Shown here: positions 38,447 through 47,109 of the stretch, one piece after another | How the letters are laid out: the number at the start of each line of letters is the position of its first letter | Position numbering within the stretch: position 1 is the first letter of the stretch | Source: Nocardia sp. NRRL S-836 | GTDB taxonomy: Bacteria; Actinomycetota; Actinomycetes; Mycobacteriales; Pseudonocardiaceae | Direction: 5' to 3' | Length of the DNA stretch: 64,000 bases | Assembly: GCF_001279525.1 (NCBI RefSeq) | Contig: NZ_LGDY01000099.1 | Span: forward strand, 37,020-101,019 | Translations under genes and position numbers: made by a program | Notes under the pieces: model-generated | Seen by the model: the letters and a program-made list of their open reading frames with translations, nothing else | Told to the model about the DNA's origin: nothing | Database searches by the model: none

Positions 38447-39706
38447 GTGTCGGAGGACCTGAGCGGGCGGCGGATCGCGCACTACCGGATCGACGGTGTG
38501 CTGGGTCGTGGTGGCATGAGCGTGACCTACCGGGCCACGGACGTGAGACTGGGCCGCAAGGTCGCGCTCAAGGTCATCGGCGAGCACCTCGCGCCCGACG
38601 CGGAGTTCCGCGAGCGGTTCGTCGACGAGGCGCGCAACACCTCCGCCATCGACCACGCGAACATCGTGCCGCTGTACGACTTCGACGAGGTCGACGGCCT
38701 GCTCTACATCGCCATGCGGCTCGTGGACGGCCAGGACCTCGCCGGCCACATCAAGGAGGGGCCGCTCACCCCGGCCCGCACGCTGACGTTGCTCGCCCAG
38801 GTCGCCGAGGCGCTCGACATGCTGCACGGCAAGGGCCTCGTGCACCTCGACGTGAAGCCGGCGAACGTGCTGGTCACCACCAAGGAGGGCGTGCGCGAGC
38901 ACGTCTACGTCGCCGACTTCGGCCTCACCCGCCGCGGCGCCACCGGCCACCGCACCCGAACGGGTGATTTCCTCGGTTCGCCGACCTACGCCGCCCCCGA
39001 GCACCTGCGCGGAGAGCCGGTCGACGGCCGCACCGACCAGTACGCGCTCGCCTGCATGCTCTTCGCCTGCCTGTCGGGCCGCCCGCCGTTCCAGGGCGGC
39101 GTGCAGGAGGTCATCCAGGGCCACCTCGGCCAGGCCGTGCCCCCGCTCGCGCAGCTCGCCGGCCTGCCGCCCGCCATCGACGACGTCATCCGCCGCGGCA
39201 CCTCGAAGGAACCGGCCCAGCGCTTCGCCAGCTGCGCCGAGCTGATCGCCGCCGCCCGCGTCGCCCTCGCCGGGGTCGTGCAGGGCTCGAACCCGGCCGG
39301 AGCCGGGCCGCACTCCGGCTCGATCCCCGTGCAGTCGCCGATGTCGGGCCCGATGTCCGGCCCGATGTCCGGCCCCGTGTCGGGTCCGAACCCGGTGCAG
39401 CAGGGCGCCTACCAGGGCGGCGGGTACCAGCAGCAGCTCTCCGACCCGGTCCGGCTGCGGCCGCCGAACCAGGTGGGCGCGAGTGCGTTCAACACCACCT
39501 CGAAACAACGTCCCGCCTGGCTGGCGCCGGTCATCGCGGCCGCGGTCGCCATCGTGGCGATCGTCATCGTGGTGATCATCCTGTCGCCCGGCGACGAACC
39601 CGCACGTCAGCCCAAGACGAACTCCTCGCCGACGCTGAACGTGGGCGACGACCCGACCTCGCACAAGCCGCTGCCGACCTCTGTGCCGGTGCGCACGTCA
39701 CGCTGA
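38447..39706 (+). CDS. Transmembrane Ser/Thr protein kinase with HLD in place of HRD
   Basis: This 419-residue PknB-like kinase has a glycine loop GRGGMSVTY (20-28), Lys42, Glu61, the catalytic loop VHLDVKPAN with Asp135 and Asn140, and DFG at 157-159. The catalytic-loop Arg is replaced by Leu (HLD instead of HRD), which makes this a non-RD kinase; these usually do not depend on activation-loop phosphorylation through that Arg. A linker with four PMSG/PVSG repeats (about 300-315) precedes a membrane segment (about 352-378) and a short Thr/Pro-rich extracellular tail with no PASTA or sensor domain. The stimulus is unknown. Confidence 0.92.
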   Translation: MSEDLSGRRIAHYRIDGVLGRGGMSVTYRATDVRLGRKVALKVIGEHLAPDAEFRERFVDEARNTSAIDHANIVPLYDFDEVDGLLYIAMRLVDGQDLAGHIKEGPLTPARTLTLLAQVAEALDMLHGKGLVHLDVKPANVLVTTKEGVREHVYVADFGLTRRGATGHRTRTGDFLGSPTYAAPEHLRGEPVDGRTDQYALACMLFACLSGRPPFQGGVQEVIQGHLGQAVPPLAQLAGLPPAIDDVIRRGTSKEPAQRFASCAELIAAARVALAGVVQGSNPAGAGPHSGSIPVQSPMSGPMSGPMSGPVSGPNPVQQGAYQGGGYQQQLSDPVRLRPPNQVGASAFNTTSKQRPAWLAPVIAAAVAIVAIVIVVIILSPGDEPARQPKTNSSPTLNVGDDPTSHKPLPTSVPVRTSR

Positions 39707-39723
39707 GGGTTCACGCCGGGTCG

Positions 39724-39750
39724 CTTGCACTCGCCGTGCCCGAGTGCTAA
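39724..39750. promoter_or_regulatory. CIRCE element 1 (HrcA operator) upstream of groEL
   Basis: CTTGCACTC, nine bases, GAGTGCTAA matches the CIRCE consensus TTAGCACTC-N9-GAGTGCTAA in 16 of 18 positions. It is the distal of two copies. Confidence 0.8.
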
Positions 39751-39757
39751 ACACGTC

Positions 39758-39784
39758 TTAGCACTCGGCTCTGTCGAGTGCCAA
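39758..39784. promoter_or_regulatory. CIRCE element 2 (HrcA operator) upstream of groEL
   Basis: TTAGCACTC, nine bases, GAGTGCCAA matches the CIRCE consensus in 17 of 18 positions. It is the proximal copy, 34 bp centre to centre from element 1 and 140 bp before the groEL start. Confidence 0.9.
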
Positions 39785-39791
39785 GAAGTGA

Positions 39792-41543
<1,752 letters not shown>

Positions 41544-41573
41544 GTCCAGGCCGGCTGTACGGATTCACCTCGG

Positions 41574-41615
41574 AAGGCCCGGTTCCCGCTTCGGCGGGGC
41601 CGGGCCTTTCGGCTT
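41574..41615 (+). terminator. groEL terminator
   Basis: AAGGCCCGG (41574-41582) pairs with CCGGGCCTT (41600-41608), with a further inner stem CCCGC-TTCG-GCGGG closed by a stable TTCG loop. A short T-rich segment (TTCGGCTTTT) follows. This is a strong intrinsic terminator. The remaining gap to 41764 shows no gene. Confidence 0.9.
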
Positions 41616-41764
41616 TTGTGGGACCGTCGCCTTTGGTGTGCGGGGTTGGGTTCCGCGCGTTGCTTGTCGCCTTGACGCCGGGGTTGCGCAGGCAGGGGGA
41701 AGGTGGAAACGCCTCGCTTCGCTCAATGCGGCCCTACGTTGAAGTGGCGCTTGTGGTGTTTCGG

Positions 41765-42226
41765 TCAGTAGGCCGGGGCGGTGGTCTGCCACTGCACGCA
41801 GGTGGGGCGGGAGCCGGTTCGCTGGAACTCCAGCAACGCGTCCCGGACCTGTTCCAGCCGAATTGCGGCGTTCTGCGGGAAGCTGGTCTTGTTGTCCTTG
41901 TCGATGTACAAGGTCGGCGCGTCGTCGGCGGCTTCGTTGCCCAAGGTCACCCAGTACCCGACGTCCTCGGTCGTGCTGTCGGGATCCGGACCCACGTAGT
42001 GCAGGGCGCCGAATGCTTGGTGCGCGTCGAGTTTGAACATGCGGTCCGGGATTTCCAGCACACCGAACCTCGGCAGCTCCCGCGCGGCGATCTGCGCCGG
42101 GTGTGGCTGCGGATGGTTCGCCACGTGGGCGAGAACTCCGTCGAGTTCGGCGGCGGTGCTGACGGTGACGGGCTCATCAGCGCGGTTGTCGCCGTGGTAG
42201 TACCAGATCTCCAGCGTGTAGCTCAC
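41765..42226 (-). CDS. Imm1-family immunity protein, partner of the deaminase toxin
   Basis: This 153-residue acidic soluble protein resembles the Imm1 family (Pfam PF14430), the immunity group associated with SCP1.201-type deaminases. Recognisable features are LEIWYYHGDN, a central YWVTLGNEA, and the C-terminal LEQVRDALLEFQRTGSRPTCVQWQ. It starts at GTG 42226, whose GTGA overlaps the stop of the upstream deaminase gene, so toxin and antidote are translationally coupled with the toxin first. It presumably binds the deaminase active-site face. Family assignment is from memory of motif style and should be confirmed by profile search. Confidence 0.78.
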   Translation of the reverse strand: MSYTLEIWYYHGDNRADEPVTVSTAAELDGVLAHVANHPQPHPAQIAARELPRFGVLEIPDRMFKLDAHQAFGALHYVGPDPDSTTEDVGYWVTLGNEAADDAPTLYIDKDNKTSFPQNAAIRLEQVRDALLEFQRTGSRPTCVQWQTTAPAY

Positions 42227-42582
42227 CGCACATCCCTTCCGCGGAACTCCCGCGACCGTACTGGATCGTGCACGGTCAACGTCTGGTCTGGCCCGAGCAC
42301 GTAGGGGAGCAGCCTGGAACATGAGAGTGTCCCGTTGCACAGCTCGTTGTTGACCACCAGTTCGACGTGGTCCATTCCGCGCTGCCGCATCCGCCAGGCG
42401 ACCTTCACCTCGACGTGCTTCGAGGCCTCGACGCTCGCACCTGGGCGTCCGATGCCGAGCTGGATCAGGTGATCGTTGATGCGGTCGTGCTCTTCGTCCG
42501 GTTCGCGCACCAGCGTCGCGATGGCGGCCCCGGCCTTCTCCTCCACCTGGGCGAGAACCGCGGCGACCTCCTCGAACGTCAC
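42223..42582 (-). CDS. Solitary SCP1.201/DddA-like cytidine deaminase toxin domain
   Basis: This 119-residue protein retains the deaminase catalytic pattern of the SCP1.201 (DddA-like) group. His56-Val-Glu58 (KHVEVKVAWRMRQRGM) supplies the first zinc ligand and catalytic Glu. NNELC82NGTLSC88SRLLP supplies the two Cys ligands with the family's C-x5-C spacing; the usual Pro before the first Cys is Leu81. LTVHDP follows. Residues 1-45 are helical and acidic. There is no signal, RHS or WXG region, so the usual delivery modules and possibly the first deaminase strands are missing. GTG 42582 has GGAGGAGG nine bases upstream. It overlaps the Imm1 gene by four bases. Family members deaminate DNA or nucleic-acid cytosines; activity of this short form is unproven. 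Confidence 0.75.
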   Translation of the reverse strand: MTFEEVAAVLAQVEEKAGAAIATLVREPDEEHDRINDHLIQLGIGRPGASVEASKHVEVKVAWRMRQRGMDHVELVVNNELCNGTLSCSRLLPYVLGPDQTLTVHDPVRSREFRGRDVR

Positions 42583-42610
42583 CGGCACGCCGCCTCCTCC
42601 GCCGCGAACA

Positions 42611-42648
42611 CGAGAGACCCGGCTCGCCGAAGCGACCCGGGCCTCTCG
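42611..42648. terminator. Long imperfect hairpin between the sigma-factor and deaminase operons
   Basis: The arms 42611-42627 and 42632-42648 pair in 15 of 17 positions (GAGAG, CCCGG and TCGC blocks) with a CGAA tetraloop. It lies between two minus-strand units and probably terminates the upstream one (42766-43853), separating it from the deaminase/Imm1 pair. The rest of 42589-42765 shows nothing else. Confidence 0.6.
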
Positions 42649-42765
42649 ATGTGTGCCGGGCACGGTCCGCCAAGCACGCGGACAACGCATGTCCCGAAGT
42701 CAGAACCCCAGTGCGGGCGCGGCACGCCCCCAAGGCCAACCTGCCGCGCCATCCCCCGTGAAACG

Positions 42766-43251
42766 TCAGAGCATGATCGTCGGTGTCACCACTGTGCGGC
42801 CTGGTTCCCCGTGTGCGTTCACCAGGTGCACCAGGATCTGGGTGGTGCCGGCGGGCACGTCCGGCAGCACGAACCGGCCGCCGTCGTCCGCCTGGGTGCA
42901 CGAGGACTTGTGGTCGGCCACCCGGACCTCGACGGTGTGCTCACCGGCCGGGACCAGCCAGCCGTCGATGCGGTGGCGGGAGCCGGTGGAGGTGAAGTTC
43001 ACCATCAGGGTCAGGTTGTCGACGGTGAACGTGATCGTGCCCGTCTGGCCGCCGCGCACGCCTGCGAAGGAGCCCGCGCGTTCCCAGCGGGCGACTTCCA
43101 CGTCGAGGTCTTCCAGGGCGATCGCGAACTTCACGCGGTCGACGAGGTCTGCCGGAGGGGGATCGAGTTCGTCGACCAGCCTGTTCAGTTCGGAGAGGAC
43201 AGCGGTGTCCTCTAGTCCCCTGCGGTCGTCGCGCGGGTCGATCTCGTTCAC
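42766..43251 (-). CDS. Carboxypeptidase-regulatory-like protein coupled to a sigma factor
   Basis: This 161-residue protein has a helical N-terminal part (LSELNRLVDELDPPPADLVD then VKFAIALEDLDVEVARWE) and a beta-sandwich C-terminal part (RIDGWLVPAGEHTVEVRVAD and GGRFVLPDVPAGTTQILVHL) like carboxypeptidase-regulatory or PEGA-type modules. It starts at GTG 43251 with AAGGAGG upstream and overlaps the sigma-factor stop (GTGA). In other actinobacteria, as I recall, such sigma/beta-sandwich pairs are followed by a large CHAT- or TPR-domain gene; none is present here. It may act as an anti-sigma or ligand-sensing partner, but it has no membrane segment. Confidence 0.65.
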   Translation of the reverse strand: MNEIDPRDDRRGLEDTAVLSELNRLVDELDPPPADLVDRVKFAIALEDLDVEVARWERAGSFAGVRGGQTGTITFTVDNLTLMVNFTSTGSRHRIDGWLVPAGEHTVEVRVADHKSSCTQADDGGRFVLPDVPAGTTQILVHLVNAHGEPGRTVVTPTIML

Positions 43252-43853
43252 CGCGATCCTCCTTCCGTGTCCAGGTAGCTGCGCAACTGGTTCAGGCACC
43301 GTCCCCTGGTCGGACCGATGCTGCCGTGGGGCATGGCGAGTGCTTCGGCGACTGCTCGGTACTCGGCGCGACCCGCGAGCACGGTGAGCCGGAGCAGTTC
43401 CTGGCACTTGGTGGTCAACCGGCCGAACGCGAGCCACAGCCTGCGGTCGCGGTCGTCCATCAGCGTCACGTCCTCTGGCAGGCCGGTGTCGGACTCGAGC
43501 TGTTCGGCGAACTCGTCCGACAGGTGGGTCTCGCGCTTGTTGGGTGTCCAGGTTCGCCGGGCTTCACGCCTGGTCGTGACGACCAGGTAGCCGACGAGGG
43601 CGCGCGGTTCCTTGATGCTGTCGATCTTGCGGAGGAAGGCGAGCCACACGGTTTGCACCACGTCCTCCGCGGCGGCCCGGTCGAGGCCCTGGCCGCGGGC
43701 GACGTGCCACACCAGCGGGGTCAGCTCGGCCACCAGCACGTCCAGTGCGTTGCGGTTGCCTTCGCGTGCGGCCGCGACGCAGACCGCATGCCGTTCGGTG
43801 CCTTCCAGCCCGTCCCACGGCGGTCGGTCATCCGCCGTGTGCAGCTCGTCCAC
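43248..43853 (-). CDS. ECF-type sigma-70 family factor
   Basis: This 201-residue sigma factor has region 2 (LVWHVARGQGLDRAAAEDVV then AFLRKIDSIKEPRALVGYLV) and region 4 (LTTKCQELLRLTVLAGRAEY then VAEALAMPHGSIGPTRGRCL). It lacks regions 1 and 3, as expected for ECF factors. GTG 43853 was chosen because GGAGG lies about seven bases upstream; a GTG at 43934 gives a longer frame without a ribosome site. It forms an operon with the downstream regulatory-like gene and may direct expression of it or of neighbouring genes. Confidence 0.85.
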   Translation of the reverse strand: MDELHTADDRPPWDGLEGTERHAVCVAAAREGNRNALDVLVAELTPLVWHVARGQGLDRAAAEDVVQTVWLAFLRKIDSIKEPRALVGYLVVTTRREARRTWTPNKRETHLSDEFAEQLESDTGLPEDVTLMDDRDRRLWLAFGRLTTKCQELLRLTVLAGRAEYRAVAEALAMPHGSIGPTRGRCLNQLRSYLDTEGGSR

Positions 43854-43989
43854 GCAGCACCTCCGATCGGCCGCCCTGTCAGCGCCGTTCGCCAGGTCAG
43901 GAGGCGCCGACAGAGCAGTAGATACAAAATTCACTCGGTTGGCGCAGTATCACTCACAGGTCCGCCGTCGGCTTGGTCCGGGTATGCCA

Positions 43990-44024
43990 GCGGCCCGTGA
44001 TTCCCCCTCCGCATCACGGGCCGC
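43990..44024. other. 12-bp hairpin in the divergent gap between sigma factor and cutC
   Basis: GCGGCCCGTGAT (43990-44001) and ATCACGGGCCGC (44013-44024) pair perfectly around an 11-nt loop. It lies within the 352-bp gap 43854-44205, between divergent genes, where a terminator is not expected. It may be a transcript-leader structure or a protein-binding palindrome. Apart from the dre site at the cutC start, nothing else was recognised in this gap. Confidence 0.45.
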
Positions 44025-44193
44025 CATGGGCGGGAGCTCTGCGCCAGCCGGCACCCCTCGAACCGGCTGACGCGTCGCTCCACGTCTATCGCTCACTGAA
44101 CAAGAGCGGCGAACTCGGGCGTGGATACACAGTCAGACGCGGGAATGCGAGAAATCGCTCCCGGATTCCCGAAAGCACATGGAATTCACCGTT

Positions 44194-44207
44194 ATGGTCT
44201 AGACCAT
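44194..44207. promoter_or_regulatory. dre operator (DasR site) at the cutC start codon
   Basis: ATGGTCTAGACCAT is a perfect palindrome matching the core of the DasR-responsive element (consensus core TGGTCTAGACCA). Its last two bases are the first two of the cutC ATG, so repressor binding would block transcription or elongation at the start. Confidence 0.85.
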
Positions 44208-44865
44208 GCCGATTCTCGAAGTCATCGCACTGGACGCCAGGGACGCCGAAGCCGCTCAGGAGGGCGGTGCGCACCGGCTCGAACTGGTGGCGGACATGGC
44301 CGCGGACGGGCTCACGCCGTCGGTCGCCACCTTCACGGAGGTGCGCAAGGCGTGCGATCTGCCCATCAGGGTCATGTTGCGCGACCGGAACGGGTTCGCG
44401 CCGCGCGACCTCAGGGAGCTCCGCCGCACCGCCGTCGAGCTGAGGGAGGCGGGCGCGACCGAGTTCGTCCTCGGCTTCCTCGACGCGGAGGGTGAGGTCG
44501 ACGAGGGCGTCACGCTCAACCTCGCCGCCGAGCTGGAGGGCTGCGCGTGGACGTTCCACCGCGCGCTCGACAACTCGAACGACGTGCGGAAGGGGTGGCG
44601 GACCGTCGCGAACCTCGGCTGCGACACCGTGCTCGCCGCCGGGCACCGCAAGGGTGTCGAAGCGGGCATGGAGGTGCTGAAAGAGCTGGTCAACGCCCAG
44701 CCGCCCACGTTGCTGGTCGGCGGCGGCCTCCAGCCCCACCACGTCGACGAGCTGCTCACGGCGGGCGTCACCGCGTTCCACGTCGGCAGCGCCGTGCGGC
44801 CGGGTGGGTGGGACGAACCGGTCGATTCGGCATCGGTTCGGCAATGGATCAACCGTCTGGTCTAG
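44206..44865 (+). CDS. cutC: CutC-family protein
   Basis: This 219-residue TIM-barrel protein of the CutC family was historically linked to copper homeostasis, though the reaction is unknown. Signature stretches are GGAHRLELVADMAADGLTPS, RVMLRDRNGF, FVLGFLD and TFHRALDNSND with LVGGGLQPHHVDELL. Its start codon lies inside one dre site and its stop codon inside a second (44856-44870), so it appears to belong to the DasR regulon. That link suggests a role in amino-sugar or carbohydrate metabolism here rather than copper. The adjoining sugar importer starts 79 bp downstream. Confidence 0.9.
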   Translation: MPILEVIALDARDAEAAQEGGAHRLELVADMAADGLTPSVATFTEVRKACDLPIRVMLRDRNGFAPRDLRELRRTAVELREAGATEFVLGFLDAEGEVDEGVTLNLAAELEGCAWTFHRALDNSNDVRKGWRTVANLGCDTVLAAGHRKGVEAGMEVLKELVNAQPPTLLVGGGLQPHHVDELLTAGVTAFHVGSAVRPGGWDEPVDSASVRQWINRLV

Positions 44866-44870
44866 ACCCT
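44856..44870. promoter_or_regulatory. dre operator (DasR site) before the sugar ABC importer
   Basis: TCTGGTCTAGACCCT carries the dre core with one deviation in the last half-site. It overlaps the cutC stop codon (TAG within CTAG) and sits 75 bp upstream of the substrate-binding protein gene, in promoter range. Confidence 0.8.
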
Positions 44871-44916
44871 TAGCGCAGTCCGTTCTAGTCTCACGTTGCT
44901 TCCTGTGAAATGGCTG

Positions 44917-44931
44917 TTGCACTATATGCAA
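44917..44931. promoter_or_regulatory. TTGCA-N5-TGCAA inverted repeat in the importer leader
   Basis: The arms TTGCA (44917-44921) and TGCAA (44927-44931) flank an AT spacer. It lies just before the GGAGGG ribosome-binding site of the substrate-binding protein. It could be a second operator or part of the promoter. Confidence 0.3.
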
Positions 44932-44944
44932 TGCGGAGGGCACG

Positions 44945-46222
44945 ATGAGGCTGAAGGCACTCGTGGCCGTGCTGGGCGTGGGCGCGGTGGTCGCCTGCGC
45001 CCCGGTGCAGTCCGGACCCACGAACACGACCGCGGACGAGCAGACCGGGCAGCTGCGGGTGCGGCTGTTCGACGAGGTCAACCGCGGGCCCAAGGAAGCG
45101 GTGGTCAAGGAGGCGATCTCCGAGTTCCAGGGCAAGCACAGCGGCGTGACCGTCGACGTGCAGTACATCCAGGTGTCGAGCCGCGCGGAACGGTTCAAGG
45201 CCGCGTTCAGCGACCAGAAGAGCGCGCCGGACGTCGCCGAGTTCGGCAACACCGACCTCGCGGGCTACGTCTCCGCCGGCGGCTTCTCCGAGCTGGACCT
45301 GAGCGGTTGGAACGAGTCCAAGGACCTGGTCCCGTCGATCCTCGACACGGCCAAGGTCGACGGCAAGACCTACGGCGTGCCGTGGTTCGTCGGCGTCCGC
45401 GCGCTGTACTACCGCACGGACGTGTTCGCCGAGCTCGGCCTCAAGCCGCCGGCCACGCTTGACGAGATCGCCACCACCGCGCGTGAGATCCGGCAGAAGA
45501 AGCCCGAGCTGATCGGTATCTCCGCCGGCGGCAAGTACCTGTTCGCCGCGCTGCCGTTCATCTGGGCCGGCGGCGGCGAGATCGCCAAGTCCGACGGCGG
45601 CAAGTTCACCGCCGCCGTCGACAGCGCCGAGGCGAAGGCCGGTGTCGCGAAGTACACCGAGCTGATCAAGGACGACATCTGCCCGCCCGCCACCTGCGCC
45701 GGCAACGGCGGTGACGCGAGCGTCGAGCAGTTCCGCGCGGGCAAGGCGGCCATGACCATCGGCGGCGACTTCAACCGCAAGTCCGTGGACGCCAGCAGTG
45801 CCGCGGGCAAGTACGCCGTGGTCCCGCTGCCCGGCAAGACCGCGGGCTCGATCGCACCCGCGTTCGCCGGCGGCAACCTGCTCGGCGTCATGAAGGGCAC
45901 CCAGCGCAAGACGCTCGCGAACGAGTTCACGCAGCTGCTCGCGTCGAAGAAGTACCAGCAGAAGATGTACACGGCGATGGGCAACCTGCCGACGTTCACC
46001 GACGTGCAGAAGCAGGTCGCTGACGCCGACAAGTTCCTGGAGCCGTTCACCAAGACGCTGCAGGCCGGCACGAAGTTCGTCCCCGTCACCCCGGCGTGGG
46101 CGAAGATCGAGGCGCAGACCGTGCTGCCGACGATGATCCAGGAGGTCGTCACCGGCGCGAAGAACGTCGACACGGCCACCGCCGACGCCGCCAAGACGAT
46201 GAACGCGGCCTTCACGTCGTGA
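44945..46222 (+). CDS. ABC sugar importer, substrate-binding lipoprotein (DasA/NgcE-like)
   Basis: This 425-residue extracellular solute-binding protein of the family-1 type (periplasmic-binding fold, CUT1 class) has a lipoprotein signal (VLGVGAVVAC with Cys19 as the likely lipidated residue). Typical elements include SAPDVAEFGNTDLAGYVSAG, KTYGVPWFVGVRALYYRTDV and a FIWAGGGEIAK pocket segment. DasR control upstream and the GH20 hexosaminidase at the end of the operon make chitobiose or N-acetylglucosamine the likely cargo. It overlaps the first permease by four bases (GTGA). No ATPase is encoded here, so it must rely on a shared MsiK-type ATPase. Confidence 0.88.
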   Translation: MRLKALVAVLGVGAVVACAPVQSGPTNTTADEQTGQLRVRLFDEVNRGPKEAVVKEAISEFQGKHSGVTVDVQYIQVSSRAERFKAAFSDQKSAPDVAEFGNTDLAGYVSAGGFSELDLSGWNESKDLVPSILDTAKVDGKTYGVPWFVGVRALYYRTDVFAELGLKPPATLDEIATTAREIRQKKPELIGISAGGKYLFAALPFIWAGGGEIAKSDGGKFTAAVDSAEAKAGVAKYTELIKDDICPPATCAGNGGDASVEQFRAGKAAMTIGGDFNRKSVDASSAAGKYAVVPLPGKTAGSIAPAFAGGNLLGVMKGTQRKTLANEFTQLLASKKYQQKMYTAMGNLPTFTDVQKQVADADKFLEPFTKTLQAGTKFVPVTPAWAKIEAQTVLPTMIQEVVTGAKNVDTATADAAKTMNAAFTS

Positions 46223-47109
46223 GCGTGACGGCCAAGGGCCAGGGGCGGACCGCCTTCGCCTACCTGGTCCCCGCGCTGCTGGTGCTCGGCGGCCTGCTGG
46301 CCTACCCGATCTACCAGCTGGTGCTGATCTCGCTGTTCGACTACGGCCAGGAGCAGGTGAGCGGTGGTGCGCCGCTCACCTTCCTCGGCCTCGGCAACTA
46401 CCAGAGGCTGCTGGGCGACCAGCAGTTCTGGACGGTGCTCGGGCAGACCGTCGGGTTCGCGGCGGTCTGCGTGGTCGGCACGCTGCTCGTCGGCGCGTTC
46501 CTCGCGATCCTGGCCACGCGGGTCAGGACGTGGGTGCGGATGACGTTGTTCCTGGCGGCGCTCGGCGCGTGGTCCACGCCCGCCGTCGCCGGGTCCACGA
46601 TCTGGCTGTTCCTGTTCGACGCCAACTTCGGGTTCGTCAACGAGGTCCTTGGCCTGCAAGGCTTCTCGTGGACCTTCGACCGGTGGACCGCGTTCGGGCT
46701 CGTCGCCGCACAGGTGATCTGGTGCTCGTTCCCGTTCGTCATGGTCACGCTCTACGCGGGCATCAAGGCGATCCCCGGCGAGGTGCTGGAGGCGGCGGCG
46801 CTCGACGGCGCCTCGGCGGTGCGCACGGCCCGCAGCGTCATCCTGCCGCTGCTGCGGCCGATCATCCTCGTGGTGACGATCCAGTCGATCATCTGGGACT
46901 TCAAGATCTTCACGCAGATCTACGTGATGACCAACGGTGGCGGCATCGCCGGGCGCAACCTCGTGCTCAACGTCTACGCCTACCAGCAGGCGTTCGCGGC
47001 GTCGGAGTACGGGCTGGGCGCGGCGATCGGCGTGGTGACGACCGTGCTGCTGCTGGTGATCACGCTGTTCTACCTGCGCGCGCTGCGCCGTTCCGGGGAG
47101 GCGCTGTGA
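46219..47109 (+). CDS. ABC sugar importer permease 1 (MalF-like)
   Basis: This 296-residue membrane protein of the binding-protein-dependent permease family has about six membrane segments. The EAA loop reads EVLEAAALDGASAVRTARSV then LPLLRP, which contacts the ATPase. The start GTG 46219 overlaps the stop of the binding protein, and its own stop overlaps the next permease. The N-terminus AFAYLVPALLVLGGLLAYPIY is the first segment. Confidence 0.93.
   Translation: MSVTAKGQGRTAFAYLVPALLVLGGLLAYPIYQLVLISLFDYGQEQVSGGAPLTFLGLGNYQRLLGDQQFWTVLGQTVGFAAVCVVGTLLVGAFLAILATRVRTWVRMTLFLAALGAWSTPAVAGSTIWLFLFDANFGFVNEVLGLQGFSWTFDRWTAFGLVAAQVIWCSFPFVMVTLYAGIKAIPGEVLEAAALDGASAVRTARSVILPLLRPIILVVTIQSIIWDFKIFTQIYVMTNGGGIAGRNLVLNVYAYQQAFAASEYGLGAAIGVVTTVLLLVITLFYLRALRRSGEAL

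Noticed and set aside
43248..43934. Longer sigma-factor start at GTG 43934
   Set aside because: No ribosome site upstream and the added residues are not conserved-looking; GTG 43853 has GGAGG at good spacing.
44206..44865. CutC as evidence of a copper-resistance locus
   Set aside because: No other copper genes are nearby and the dre sites point to DasR control instead.
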